A DNA stretch of 64,000 nucleotides from Ralstonia sp. 25mfcol4.1 (GCF_900104095.1 NZ_FNJO01000004.1:62001-126000), one strand, 5' to 3'. Shown: positions 18,143-27,772, numbered from the stretch's first letter. Numbers and translations: made by a program. The notes: generated from the letters alone by a model not told the origin.

Positions 18143-18175
18143 CAGCGCCGATCCCAGCCCCGGCGGCACCGGCCG

Positions 18176-18661
18176 TTAGCGGCGGCTTGAGACGTGTTCG
18201 AGGACGCGATCCAGCTTCGTGTCCATCGTTGTCAGTTGTGCCTCCACCCTGGTGAGCCGCTCGTCGGTCCGATCGGCTCGCACTTCCGGGCGCTCCAGCC
18301 GTCTTTCCATGGCGGCGAACCTGCCGTCGTAACGCTGGTCCATCGCAGCCAGCTGGCCGTTGATTCGCTTGTCCATCTCGTCGAAACGCACATTGATGCG
18401 CCTGTCCCGTTCCTCGATGCTCCGCGTCACGGCAACCAGCTTGTCTGCCATCGACGCGTTCATCGTGGTCATGATGTAGAGCACGAACGTCACGCCTGCG
18501 CCGGCCATTGCCAGAACGGGCGCCCACTTTGCCACGCCCAAGCGGCCCGGTCTCGGTCCGCGTGCATAGCCCGATGCCCGCGACCTGCCCCGGTGCGGCT
18601 TGGCTCCGGTTGCGTCATTGGCACAGGGTTCTGCCATTGTGGCCGTTCGAAAAATCCTCAT
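18176..18661 (-). CDS. hypothetical protein with one membrane helix and a coiled coil
   Basis: About 161 residues. A basic N-terminal stretch precedes a single membrane helix (WAPVLAMAGAGVTFVLYIMT), then about 90 residues of charged heptad sequence (IEERDRRINVRFDEMDKRIN; DERLTRVEAQLTTMDTKLDR) predicted to form a coiled coil. The start is uncertain: ATGs at 18661 and 18637 both have weak ribosome sites. I do not recognise a named family. Its layout resembles small membrane-anchored coiled-coil proteins that scaffold or measure distance in the envelope. It converges with the MarR gene. Confidence 0.6.
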   Translation of the reverse strand: MRIFRTATMAEPCANDATGAKPHRGRSRASGYARGPRPGRLGVAKWAPVLAMAGAGVTFVLYIMTTMNASMADKLVAVTRSIEERDRRINVRFDEMDKRINGQLAAMDQRYDGRFAAMERRLERPEVRADRTDERLTRVEAQLTTMDTKLDRVLEHVSSRR

Positions 18662-18994
18662 GATTGACCCCGGAACGAAGGTTGCCCGTCGGTGGCCCGC
18701 TCGTTTTTGGGCGGACTGCATCACACGAAACAACCATACCGCAGCGCCCAGCGATCCGAAATCGTATTTGTCTCATCGCGACCAGATTCAGATTGCTCTC
18801 ATATGCCGCGGGGCGCAGGATGTGCCGATGTTGGCGCGCGCCCGGCCTGCCATGGCGCAAATTACAAACGTCGGTAAGTCGGCGCTGCCGGTTGCCGGGT
18901 CAAAGGGCCGCAAGCCCCCGGCGTCCGTGCATTGGGCGCTGGTATGAAACCTGCGCCAGCAGATGTCCGCATACGAACCCAGCGAGGAGACGCC
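18662..18994. other. divergent intergenic region
   Basis: A 333-bp gap between the coiled-coil gene and the DUF883 gene, which must carry both promoters. It holds an AT-richer patch near 18755-18800. I see no convincing operator, terminator or RNA gene. Confidence 0.5.
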
Positions 18995-19375
18995 ATGGCC
19001 GCCTTTGACCCCAACGATATCAATGCATCCAGCGCCCAGCAGAGCAATGCATCCAACGCCCAGCAGAAGCTGCAGGCCGATACCCGGCAGCTGGCCAAGG
19101 ATCTCGATGACCTGCTGGCGCAGTTGCCGAACCTGACCGGCGAGGCCATCGAAACCGCCAAGCAGACCTTCCTGTCGAAGGCCGCGCAGGGATCGGACAA
19201 GCTGGCATCGATCAAGGCATCGGTCAGCGACAGTGTGTCGCGCGGCCAGGAATGCGTGACCGACTATACGCACCGCGAGCCGATCAAGGCGCTGGGCATG
19301 GCCCTGGGCGTTGGCGTCCTGCTGGGCGCGCTGCTATGCCGGCCGACCCGGCATGGCGACCGCTACGACGACTGA
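18995..19375 (+). CDS. DUF883 (ElaB/YqjD-like) membrane-anchored protein
   Basis: A 126-residue protein whose ATG at 18995 follows GAGGAGA. An Asn/Ser/Gln-rich start (ASSAQQSNASNAQQKLQAD) leads into amphipathic helices (TRQLAKDLDDLLAQLPNL). Next is the family's YTHREPIKALGMALGVGVLLGAL, an Arg/Glu-Pro motif before the single C-terminal membrane helix. ElaB/YqjD proteins are inner-membrane tail-anchored proteins that associate with stationary-phase ribosomes in E. coli. Whether this one does is inference. Confidence 0.85.
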   Translation: MAAFDPNDINASSAQQSNASNAQQKLQADTRQLAKDLDDLLAQLPNLTGEAIETAKQTFLSKAAQGSDKLASIKASVSDSVSRGQECVTDYTHREPIKALGMALGVGVLLGALLCRPTRHGDRYDD

Positions 19376-19401
19376 CGCGCAGGCCCTGGTGCCTGGCTGA
19401 A

Positions 19402-20346
19402 TCAGGCTGCCAGGGCGTCCGGCACCGGCGCGCCGGGCAGCGCCGCGCGGAGGATGTCGGCAAGCCGCTCCACCTCGGGCGGCATCGTGGCCGACGCACG
19501 CACCATCGCGAGCGACATCGACGGCAGCGCAGGCAGGCCATGCTCCCCGGCCTGCAGCGCCCGTACACCCGCGGGCAATCCATAGCGCGAGCGCACCGTC
19601 AGGCCCAGCCCTGCGGCGGCGGCGGCCCATAGACCGCCAAGATTGGGGCTCGAAAACGTGATCCGCCAGGGAATGCCGGCGCGATCCAGTGCGGCCATCG
19701 CAGCCGAATGAAACTGGCACGGGCGGTCGAAGGCCACCAGCGGCAGCGGCTCGCCATCGGCAGGCTGCCACGGGATCATCGCCGCCCCGCTTGCGGCGCC
19801 TACCCAGCACATCGGCACCTCGTCGATCCGTTCCACGTGCCGGTGACCTATCGCGTACCCGCCCACGTCGTCCGATACGGCGGGATGCATGTCGGCCCAC
19901 ACCAGCGCCAGATCGCACCGTCCGCTGTCGATCCGCTCCAGCAAGTCGGCATTGCGGGACACCACCGCCTCGATGCGCACCCTTGGGTGGGCCCGCGCGA
20001 ACCGGCCCAGCACTTCCGGCAGCAAGCCTTCGCCGAATTCCTCCTGCAACCCCAGGCGGATGCCGCCCGACAGATCCACGCCGCGCACCGCGCTGACCGC
20101 TTCGTCGTTCAGTTCCACCAGCCGACGCGCGTAACCCAGCATGGCCTCGCCCGCTGCGGTCAGCGCCAACCCGCGCCCGGCCTTGCGGAACAGCGGCGTG
20201 CCGGCCTGTTCTTCCAGCTTGCGGATCTGGGCGCTGATGGCCGACGTGGATCGGCCGACGCGCTCGGCCGCGCGCGCAAAGCTGCCCAATTCCATGCCGG
20301 CCAGCAGGCTGCGCAGTGCAGACAGATCGAGATTGGTTCGGGACAT
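19402..20346 (-). CDS. LysR-family transcriptional regulator
   Basis: A 314-residue LysR protein (ATG 20346; ATG 20355 is also possible). The HTH is LRSLLAGMELGSFARAAERV with GRSTSAISAQIRKLEEQAG, then FRKAGRGLALTAAGEAMLGY. The effector domain begins IRLGLQEEFGEGLLPEVLGR. It is divergent from an MFS transporter 111 bp away, which it probably regulates. The gap contains GAAAAATTTTC (20378-20388), a short inverted repeat in an AT-rich patch suited to a promoter. Effector unknown. Confidence 0.9.
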   Translation of the reverse strand: MSRTNLDLSALRSLLAGMELGSFARAAERVGRSTSAISAQIRKLEEQAGTPLFRKAGRGLALTAAGEAMLGYARRLVELNDEAVSAVRGVDLSGGIRLGLQEEFGEGLLPEVLGRFARAHPRVRIEAVVSRNADLLERIDSGRCDLALVWADMHPAVSDDVGGYAIGHRHVERIDEVPMCWVGAASGAAMIPWQPADGEPLPLVAFDRPCQFHSAAMAALDRAGIPWRITFSSPNLGGLWAAAAAGLGLTVRSRYGLPAGVRALQAGEHGLPALPSMSLAMVRASATMPPEVERLADILRAALPGAPVPDALAA

Positions 20347-20457
20347 CGCCACCATCCTGTTTTATCGAACGAATCGTGAAAAATTTTCCGATTTTCAGGA
20401 TGAATTCTCGATGACAGACTGGATCACGTCAAACCTCTTCGGGATCACCTGTCACCT

Positions 20458-21717
20458 ATGTCTTCGCACACCGTTCCGCTTGCCGTACCGCCAGCCCGGC
20501 GCCTGGCACCTTCCCATCGCTGGAAGGTATTGGGCGTCGGCGTGGCGGCCAACGCCAGCGTACTGGCGGCCGTCGGCGGCATTCCGACCACAGCCGTCTG
20601 GATGCGCACGGGCTACCACCTGGACACCGCGCAAGTCGGTCTGGCCGTCGGCGCGATCGGCCTCGGCACCGCGCTCTCGGAACTGCCCTGGGGCCTGGCC
20701 GCCGACCGCTGGGGCGACCGCCCCGTGCTGCTGGGCGGACTGGCCGCCACCAGCGCGGCGTTGCTGGCGATGGCCCTCTGGCTATCGCCGATGGCCGAGG
20801 CCGCCGCACATGTCCCTTCGCTGTCATGGCTGGTCGTGGCCATGACGCTGGTCGGCCTGGTGGGCGGCAGCGTCAACGGTGCCAGCGGGCGGGCTGTCAT
20901 GCGCTGGTTTCACGAAGGCGAACGCGGGCTTGCCATGAGCATCCGCCAGACTGCCGTGCCGATGGGCGGCGGCATCGGGGCGCTGACCCTGCCCTGGCTG
21001 GCATCAACGTTCGGCTTTGCCTGGGCTTATGGGTGGGTCGCGCTGCTGTGCGGCGTCTCCGCCGTCCTGACCTGGTGCTGGCTCCATGAACCGCCCGACT
21101 TCCCGGCCACCTCCGCGGCGCAGTCGCGCAGCCCGAACCCGCTCGGGCGGGCCAGCGTCTGGCGCATCGTGCTGGCCATCGGGCTGCTTTGCGTGCCGCA
21201 ATTCGCCGTGCTGGCCTTCGCCTCGATCTTTCTGCATGACTACGCACAGGCCGGGCTCGGTGCGATCACGGCCACGCTGGTCACGATCCAGGGCGGCGCG
21301 ATGCTCACCCGCGTCTGGAGCGGCCGCTGGACGGACCGGCATGGCAACCGCCGGGCCTATCTGCGTGCATGCACGCTGATCGCTGCGGGTGCCTTCCTGC
21401 TGCTGGCCGGCTGTGTGCACGGCAGTGCGACGGATAGCCGCCTGATGGCGCTGCTTCCGGTGGTGCTGGCGCTTGCCGGGATCGCGGTATCCGCCTGGCA
21501 CGGGGTCGGATACACCGAACTGGCGGCCATGGCCGGCGCCGACCGCGCAGGTACCGCGCTGGGCATGGCCAACACGGTGGTGTTCTTCGGTTTCTTCCTC
21601 ACGCCCCTTGCGCTGCCGCACTGGCTGGCGCTGACATCGTGGCCAATGGTCTGGGCAACGACGGCCGTGGTGGCGCTCGGCGCCTGGCCGCTCTTCCCAC
21701 GGTCCCCCAGACGGTGA
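20458..21717 (+). CDS. MFS transporter (CynX/NimT or sugar-type, 12 TM)
   Basis: A 419-residue major facilitator protein with twelve hydrophobic segments. The loop 2-3 motif appears as GLAADRWGDRPVLLGG near residue 80 and its repeat in the second half as GRWTDRHGNRRAYLRA. There is no cleavable signal. It lies divergent to a LysR regulator. Substrate and direction cannot be assigned; adjacent genes give no pathway clue. It ends 33 bp before the terminator that closes the converging metal efflux operon. Confidence 0.88.
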   Translation: MSSHTVPLAVPPARRLAPSHRWKVLGVGVAANASVLAAVGGIPTTAVWMRTGYHLDTAQVGLAVGAIGLGTALSELPWGLAADRWGDRPVLLGGLAATSAALLAMALWLSPMAEAAAHVPSLSWLVVAMTLVGLVGGSVNGASGRAVMRWFHEGERGLAMSIRQTAVPMGGGIGALTLPWLASTFGFAWAYGWVALLCGVSAVLTWCWLHEPPDFPATSAAQSRSPNPLGRASVWRIVLAIGLLCVPQFAVLAFASIFLHDYAQAGLGAITATLVTIQGGAMLTRVWSGRWTDRHGNRRAYLRACTLIAAGAFLLLAGCVHGSATDSRLMALLPVVLALAGIAVSAWHGVGYTELAAMAGADRAGTALGMANTVVFFGFFLTPLALPHWLALTSWPMVWATTAVVALGAWPLFPRSPRR

Positions 21718-21749
21718 AGCCGGGCAGTCATCTGCGCCGCACAGGGACG

Positions 21750-21776
21750 AAAAAAAACCGGGGCGCTTGCCCCGGT
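21750..21776 (-). terminator. intrinsic terminator of the czcCBA-like operon
   Basis: An 8-bp perfect stem, ACCGGGGC/GCCCCGGT, with a GCTT loop. Read on the minus strand it is followed by a run of T (the AAAAAAAA at 21750-21757). It lies 27 bp past the CzcA-like stop. Confidence 0.92.
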
Positions 21777-21802
21777 CTTCGCTACGGCTTCACATCGCCT
21801 GC

Positions 21803-24800
21803 TCAATGCGCCATCGAGTCGTTCAGGCGGTTCTCGTTGTTCGACTGGCCTTCCTCGTCCGGCCAGTTGCGGCCCACCATCCACTCGTAGAGCGTCGGCA
21901 GCACGATCAGCGTCAGCAGTGTGGCCGTAATCAGGCCGCCGATGATGACGATGGCCAGCGGACGCTGCGTCTCCGAGCCAATGGCGCGCGAGATGGCCAT
22001 CGGGAACAGGCCCAGCATGGCCAGCATGGCCGTCATCAGCACCGTGCGCAGGCGGTCCATCGAACCGGTCAGCACGGCCTGGCGCACCGGCATGCCTTCC
22101 TGGCGCAGCTGGTTGAAGTACGTCACCATCACCACCCCGTTCAGCACGGCCTGGCCAAACAGCGCGATAAAGCCGATGGCCGCCGACACCGACAGCGGAA
22201 TGCCGGTCAGGAACAGCGCGAACACCCCGCCAATCAGCGCGAACGGAATGTTCGAGATGATCAGCGCCGCGCTCTTGAACGACTGGAAGGCATTGAACAG
22301 CAGCAGGAAGATCAGCAGCACCGACAGCGGCACCACGATCGACAGCCGCGCCATGGCGCGCTCCTGGTTCTCGAATTCGCCCGACCAGCTGATCTTGACG
22401 TCCTCGGCGTTCACGTTCTTCTTCACCAGCGCCTGCATGTCCTTCACCACGCTGCCCATGTCGCGGTCGTGGATGAAGATGCCGATCGACGTGGTGCGCT
22501 GGCCGTTCTCGCGGCTGATGTTCATCGCGCCGGACGCCGCCCGGAACGTCACCAGTTGCGACAGCGGCACCTGCGCCCCGTCGGCGGTCTGCATGAAGAT
22601 GTTCGGCAGGTTCGGCAGTTCGCGCTCGCCCGACTTCAGGCGTACCACCACGCTGAAGTGCTTTTCGCCCTCCCACAGTTCCGTGGCGGCCTTGCCGGCC
22701 AGCGCGCTTTCCATCAGGTCCTGTACGTCGGCCACGTTGATGCCGTAGCGGGCCGCCTGGGCGCGATCGAATTCCAGCACGTACTGCGGCAGTTCGCCGT
22801 CGCGGTCGATGAACGCGCGCATCACGCCCTTGACCGACTGCACGTTCGCCAGGATCTGGTCGGCCACCTTCTTGTTGTGCTCGAGGCTGTCGCTCTGCAC
22901 CTTGATCACGATCTGGCCCTTGATCTGCGAGATGCTTTCCAGGATGTTGTCGCGCACCGGCTGCGAGAAGTTCGGTTCGATGCCTGGCAGCTGACGCAGG
23001 TTGTGGTTGATCTCGTTGATGATCTTGCGCTTGTCGTAACCCGCGCGCCACTGCTTGTCGGCCTTCAGGTCGACCAGGATCTCGACGGTGTTGATCAGCT
23101 TCGGATCGGTGCCGTCGTCGGGGCGGCCCACCTTGGAAATCGTGGTATTCACCTCGGGCGTCTTGCGGATCACGTTGCGCAGGATGCGAGCCTGGTCGCG
23201 CGCCTCGTCCAGCGACACCGACGCCGGCAGGTCGAAGCTGACCCACATCGAGCCTTCGTCCAGCTCGGGCAGGAATTCGCTGCCCAGGAACTTGCCCACG
23301 CCCACGGTCGCCACCAGCAGGCCCAGTGCAATGCCCACCACCTTCTTCTTGTTGTCCAGCGCCCAGGCCAGCATCGGCTCGTAGAGGCGCTTGCAGTAGC
23401 GCACCACGAAGTTGTCGTCGTGGGCGATGTTCTTGGTCAGCAGCAGGTGGCACAGCAGCGGCACCACCGTCAGCGACAGGATCAGCGAGCCGATCAGCGC
23501 GCCGGTCACCGTGTACGCCATCGGCGCGAAGATCTTGCCCTCGTGGCGCTGCAGCGTGAAGATCGGGATGTGCGCCGCGATGATGATGATCATCGAGAAC
23601 ACGGTTGGCCGGCCTACCTCGGTGGTGGCCTGCAGGATCGCGTAGAGCCGCGCCTTGTTGTCCTTGATCTGCTGTTCCTTCAGCTCGCCCAGCCGCTTGA
23701 AGATGTTCTCGACGACGATCACCGCGCCGTCGACGATGATCCCGAAGTCCATCGCGCCCAGCGACAGCAGGTTGGCCGGTATGCCGACCCACGTCAGGCC
23801 GATGAACGTCGACAGCAGCGACAGCGGAATCACCAGCGCCACGATGGCCGCGGCGCGCACGTTGGCCAGGAACAGGTAGAGCACGGCCAGCACCAGCAGC
23901 GCGCCTTCCACCAGGTTGCCGAACACCGTGTGCAGCGTCTTGTCGATCAGCGTGGAGCGGTCGTAGTACGGCACGATCTTCACGCCCTTGGGCAGGATCT
24001 GCGTGTCCAGCAGTTCGATCTTCTGCTTCAGCGCCTCAAGCACCACCGACGGGTTCTCGCCCTTGCGCATCACCACGATGCCCGAGACGATGTCGTCCTC
24101 GTTGTCCTGGCCCATCAGGCCCTGGGGCGGCGCCGCGCCGATCTTCACCTCGGCAATGTCCTTGACCAGGATCGGCGTGCCGTTGTTCTCGGCGACCACC
24201 ACGTTGGCGATGTCCGCCGACGAGCGGAAGCTGCCCAGCGAACGCAGCAGGTACTGCTGGCGGCCATGTGCCACCGCGCCGCCGCCGGCGTTCGAGTTAC
24301 CGCGCTGCAGCGCCGTGAACAGCTGCGACAGCGAGATCTTGGCGTCGCGCATGCGGCCCAGGTTCGGGTTCACCTCATACTGCTTGATCGAACCGCCAAT
24401 CGTCACCACGTCGGCCACGCCCGGCACCTGGCGCAGGTTCTTTTCGACCACCCAGTCCTGCAGCGTGCGCAGTTCCTGCGCCGTATAGCCCTTGCCGGTC
24501 AGGCGGAAACGGAAGATTTCGCCGATGGCGGTGGACAGCGGCGCCAGCTCCGGCTGCACGCCGTCGGGCAGGTCCACGCTGCGCAGCCGCTCGATGATCT
24601 GCTGGCGCGCGGTAATGTCGGTGGCCTTGTCGTTGAAGGTCACCATCATGAACGACAGGCCGAACTGGGTATGCGAGAACACCCGCACGGAGTTCGGCGT
24701 GCCGGCCAGTGCCGTTTCGATCGGAATCGTGACCTGGCGCTCCACCTCTTCGGCGGCGCGGCCCGGGTACAGCGTGATGATGTTGACCTGGATGTCCGAG

Positions 24801-24925
24801 ACGTCCGGGAAGGCCTCGATCGGCAGATTCTTGAAGGCTGCCAGGCCGCCCGCGACAAAAATGATCAGGCCGAGCCAGACGAACAGCTTCTGGTGCAGCG
24901 CAAAGCTAACGATACGTTGGATCAT
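21803..24925 (-). CDS. CzcA-like heavy-metal efflux RND transporter
   Basis: A 1040-residue HME-RND inner-membrane pump (ATG 24925). TM1 starts the protein (FALHQKLFVWLGLIIFVAGG), then two large periplasmic loops and twelve membrane helices. The TM4 signature DFGIIVDGAVIVVEN (Asp393 and its partner acids) fits the divalent-cation HME classes (Zn, Co, Cd, Ni) and not the CusA monovalent type. It uses proton import to drive metal into the outer channel. It is the last gene of a C-B-A operon, 10 bp after the adaptor. Exact metals are not determinable; Zn/Co/Cd or Ni/Co are most likely. Confidence 0.93.
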   Translation of the reverse strand: MIQRIVSFALHQKLFVWLGLIIFVAGGLAAFKNLPIEAFPDVSDIQVNIITLYPGRAAEEVERQVTIPIETALAGTPNSVRVFSHTQFGLSFMMVTFNDKATDITARQQIIERLRSVDLPDGVQPELAPLSTAIGEIFRFRLTGKGYTAQELRTLQDWVVEKNLRQVPGVADVVTIGGSIKQYEVNPNLGRMRDAKISLSQLFTALQRGNSNAGGGAVAHGRQQYLLRSLGSFRSSADIANVVVAENNGTPILVKDIAEVKIGAAPPQGLMGQDNEDDIVSGIVVMRKGENPSVVLEALKQKIELLDTQILPKGVKIVPYYDRSTLIDKTLHTVFGNLVEGALLVLAVLYLFLANVRAAAIVALVIPLSLLSTFIGLTWVGIPANLLSLGAMDFGIIVDGAVIVVENIFKRLGELKEQQIKDNKARLYAILQATTEVGRPTVFSMIIIIAAHIPIFTLQRHEGKIFAPMAYTVTGALIGSLILSLTVVPLLCHLLLTKNIAHDDNFVVRYCKRLYEPMLAWALDNKKKVVGIALGLLVATVGVGKFLGSEFLPELDEGSMWVSFDLPASVSLDEARDQARILRNVIRKTPEVNTTISKVGRPDDGTDPKLINTVEILVDLKADKQWRAGYDKRKIINEINHNLRQLPGIEPNFSQPVRDNILESISQIKGQIVIKVQSDSLEHNKKVADQILANVQSVKGVMRAFIDRDGELPQYVLEFDRAQAARYGINVADVQDLMESALAGKAATELWEGEKHFSVVVRLKSGERELPNLPNIFMQTADGAQVPLSQLVTFRAASGAMNISRENGQRTTSIGIFIHDRDMGSVVKDMQALVKKNVNAEDVKISWSGEFENQERAMARLSIVVPLSVLLIFLLLFNAFQSFKSAALIISNIPFALIGGVFALFLTGIPLSVSAAIGFIALFGQAVLNGVVMVTYFNQLRQEGMPVRQAVLTGSMDRLRTVLMTAMLAMLGLFPMAISRAIGSETQRPLAIVIIGGLITATLLTLIVLPTLYEWMVGRNWPDEEGQSNNENRLNDSMAH

Positions 24926-24935
24926 CGGGCCGCCC

Positions 24936-26135
24936 TTATTGCTTGGCGGTCGCACGCGCGGCATTCACCGCGGTGGCATCGCGCAGGATGTCCTGCAGAT
25001 AAAGGTTGCCGTCGGTGACGACCACGTCGCCGGCCTTCAGGCCCGCCACCACTTCGGTCGTGCCCGGCAGCGACACGCCCAGCTTGACCTCGCGGCGCTC
25101 GAACACGAACGGCGTGGCCGACGTGCGCACGAACACGTAGTTCTTGTTGTCGGCCAGGAACACGGCCTTGGACGGCACCGAAATGCCCTGGAACGACGCG
25201 GCCTGGAGCCTGGCCGTCACGAACATCTCGGCCTTCAGGCGACGGTCGGCGTTGGGCACCACCAGTCGCACCTTTACGCTGCGCGAGGCCGGATCGACAT
25301 AGTCGGCGATCTTGACCACGGTGCCCGTGAAGGTCTCGCCGGGATAGGCGGCGCTGACCAGCTGCACGTTGATGCCCGGCTTGAACAGGCCAAGGTCGGC
25401 CTCGGCGGCGTCGAGCTGGGCCCACAGCGTGCTGGGATCGGTGATCAGGAACAGCGGCGCATTGGGCTGCTGGTCCGGGCGCACTTCCATGCCGGGATTG
25501 ATATTGCGCTCCACCACCAGACCGTCGATGGGGCTGCGCAGCGCGAACCGCTGGTTCACGGCGTCGCCGCCGCCAGCGCCATACATGCGTAGCGCGGCCT
25601 GCGTGCGGGCCAGGTCGGCGGCGGCACGGGCGTTGTCGGCCTGCGACTGCTCCAGGTCCTTCTGGGCGATCACGCCGGCCTGGTACAGCTCGCGCTGGCG
25701 GGCCAGCGACTTGGCGGCCACGGCGCTGTCGGCCGCAGCCTTGCGGGCGTCGGCCTGCGCCACGCCGTAGTCGGGCGATGTCAGCATGGCCAGCGCCTGG
25801 CCGGCCTTCACCGTGGCGCCCGGCTGCACCATGATTTCCATCACGCGCCCCGCGAACGGCGTGGCCACGCGCACGGTCTTGTCCTCGTTCCAGACCAGGC
25901 GGCCCGGCATGCTCAGCATGCGGTCGCCACCGCTTTGCACGGGCTGGCCAACCACCCCGGAAAGCGCCTTCACGCTGGCCGGATACGTGATGGTCTGGCC
26001 GGTGATCTTCGGCTCGTCATCGTTTTCCGGGACTTCCTTCTTGCCACAGCCGGCCAACGCCAGCGCGCACAGCGACACCACGGCGGCCATGCGGAAACGG
26101 CCGGAGAGAGACGGGAAATTAAGGGCGCGACGCAT
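24936..26135 (-). CDS. CzcB-like periplasmic adaptor lipoprotein
   Basis: A 399-residue membrane fusion protein with a lipobox (LALAGC, Cys30), so probably anchored to the inner membrane. A barrel-sandwich (lipoyl) half is seen at GRVMEIMVQPGATVKAGQAL, then a coiled coil (ADARKAAADSAVAAKSLARQ), the second lipoyl half at SPIDGLVVERNINPGMEV, and beta-barrel and proximal domains to the end. It bridges the CzcA-type pump and the TolC-like channel. Its start overlaps the channel gene's end by 17 bp. No His-rich N-terminal metal-binding domain such as that of some CzcB proteins is visible. Confidence 0.92.
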   Translation of the reverse strand: MRRALNFPSLSGRFRMAAVVSLCALALAGCGKKEVPENDDEPKITGQTITYPASVKALSGVVGQPVQSGGDRMLSMPGRLVWNEDKTVRVATPFAGRVMEIMVQPGATVKAGQALAMLTSPDYGVAQADARKAAADSAVAAKSLARQRELYQAGVIAQKDLEQSQADNARAAADLARTQAALRMYGAGGGDAVNQRFALRSPIDGLVVERNINPGMEVRPDQQPNAPLFLITDPSTLWAQLDAAEADLGLFKPGINVQLVSAAYPGETFTGTVVKIADYVDPASRSVKVRLVVPNADRRLKAEMFVTARLQAASFQGISVPSKAVFLADNKNYVFVRTSATPFVFERREVKLGVSLPGTTEVVAGLKAGDVVVTDGNLYLQDILRDATAVNAARATAKQ

Positions 26136-27483
26136 CGGTACGAACCTGGGGAAGCTTGTTGATATCGGATTGGGTGGATTGCAGCGCGGTCAGGTAGGCC
26201 GACAGGGCCTTGGCATAGTTGCCCTGCGCCTCCACGGCATCCACGCGGGTCTGGCGCAGCGCGCGGCGTGCGTCCAGCAGGTCCAGCACGCCGCTGGCCC
26301 CCTTGGAATAGGCGAACTCGGCACTGTTTGCCACGCTTTCGGCGGCCGGCAGCACCGATTCACGCATCTGCTGCAGCGACGCCCGGGCGGCGTCCAGCTG
26401 CGCACGCAGCCGGCCGATCTCGTTCTGGGCCTCGAGCAGGATGCGATTGCGGTCGTCCAGCGCCGCGTAGTAGTCAACCTCGGCCCGGCGCGCCTCGCCG
26501 CCGAAGCTGTGGCGTACGAACAGCGGGATCGACACGAACGCGCCGTAGCTGTTGCCGCTGCCGGTGGTGTTGGTTTCGGAAACAGGATAGTGCTCGTACT
26601 GCACACCGACGGTCACGTCGGGCACGCGGCCGGCACGGGCCAGGTCACGCTGCGACGCCGCGGCGGCCAGCCGCGCTTCGGCGGCGGTCACGTCCGGGCG
26701 TCGCTGCAACACTTCAGGATCGAACGGCGGCACCGTCGCATCGGGAGTCGGCCAGTCCGCCACCAGGCGGTTGTCCATCAGCGTGCCGGGCACGCCCATG
26801 GCGGCGGCCAGCGCGGCCTTGTCGCTGCTGTGGTCGGCCATGGCAGCGCGCAGGTCACTCTGGGCGCGCAGCGTTTCCAGCTGGAGCTTTGTCACGTCGG
26901 CCCGCGACACATCGCCCGCCTTGAGCCGCGCCTCGTTGGCCTGCTGGGTCCGGCCGTAGAGCCCGACCGTCTCGGTCAGCACCTCCACGCGGGTCTGGCT
27001 GACCACGGCTTCGTACCAGGCCTGGTCCACGGCGCCCAGCTGCTGGGCCACCACCGCCTGGGTCTGCTCCCCGGCGGCGGCGCTGGCCTTGCGGGCGGCC
27101 TCGGTACGCAGGTTGCCCTTGTTGGCCGTCTCGATGACCTGGTCCACGCGAACGGTGGAATCCACCGTCTTGCTGCGCAGGTTGCCGGCGCCCACGCCAA
27201 GGTGCGGGTTGATATTGGCCACGCCCAGGCTCAGCACCGGATTGGGCCGCTGGGAAGCAATCTGGATGTCGGCCTGGCTGGCCTCTTCGTTTCGGCGCGC
27301 GGCGATGATGTCGCGGTTGCAACGCAACGCGTCAAGCCGGGCCTGCGCCAACGTCAGGGCCGCCTTGGCCGGCGGTGGCACGCAGGGGCCGTCGGGTGGC
27401 ATCGGCTCGCTGGCGGCGTGACCAGCACTGGCCACCAAGGCAAGCAGCGTTGCCGCGGCGGCACGGTAAACAGGAAAATGCAC
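26119..27483 (-). CDS. CzcC-like TolC-family outer membrane efflux channel
   Basis: A 454-residue outer membrane protein with a Sec signal peptide (cleavage near AGHAA). It has two repeats of the long alpha-helical efflux-channel domain: first ALTLAQARLDALRCNRDIIA to about residue 230, second from about LQRRPDVTAAEARLAAAASQ to the C-terminus. The motif RPNPVLSLG is the family's first strand region. It is first in the operon, so the promoter lies in 27484-27772. It forms the exit duct for the metal efflux complex. Confidence 0.92.
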   Translation of the reverse strand: MHFPVYRAAAATLLALVASAGHAASEPMPPDGPCVPPPAKAALTLAQARLDALRCNRDIIAARRNEEASQADIQIASQRPNPVLSLGVANINPHLGVGAGNLRSKTVDSTVRVDQVIETANKGNLRTEAARKASAAAGEQTQAVVAQQLGAVDQAWYEAVVSQTRVEVLTETVGLYGRTQQANEARLKAGDVSRADVTKLQLETLRAQSDLRAAMADHSSDKAALAAAMGVPGTLMDNRLVADWPTPDATVPPFDPEVLQRRPDVTAAEARLAAAASQRDLARAGRVPDVTVGVQYEHYPVSETNTTGSGNSYGAFVSIPLFVRHSFGGEARRAEVDYYAALDDRNRILLEAQNEIGRLRAQLDAARASLQQMRESVLPAAESVANSAEFAYSKGASGVLDLLDARRALRQTRVDAVEAQGNYAKALSAYLTALQSTQSDINKLPQVRTDASRP

Positions 27484-27772
27484 GATCAGTCTGGCTCAAT
27501 TCGACTTGCGGTCTGCAGTAAACGACCGTGCCAGCCGAATGGTGGACCGGGTAAGTGACTTTTATCGTTCTGTTTTACCCGGCGCCATTCCATTCATCCC
27601 GCATGCATGGCAGCGCACGATCTCCCATGCGCATTTGACAGCAACCTGATTACAAACGGCTTTCATCCTGCCGATAAATTTCGACATTTGCATCGAACCC
27701 ACCGGTCAGGGAAAACACCGATTGGCGCCATACCGATGCCAATGGCTGCGCCTATGTTTTATTAACCGAACA
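27484..27772. other. intergenic region holding the efflux operon promoter
   Basis: This 289-bp gap precedes the CzcC-like gene and follows the stop of the lyase gene, both minus strand. It is AT-richer than its surroundings (notably 27660-27780), suiting a promoter. I do not see a MerR-type spacer operator or a clear terminator hairpin for the upstream operon. Confidence 0.5.

Noticed and set aside
21767-25018. A 1083-codon plus-strand open frame opposite the CzcA-like gene
   Set aside because: His/Arg/Gln-rich shadow of a clear RND transporter with conserved helices and motifs.
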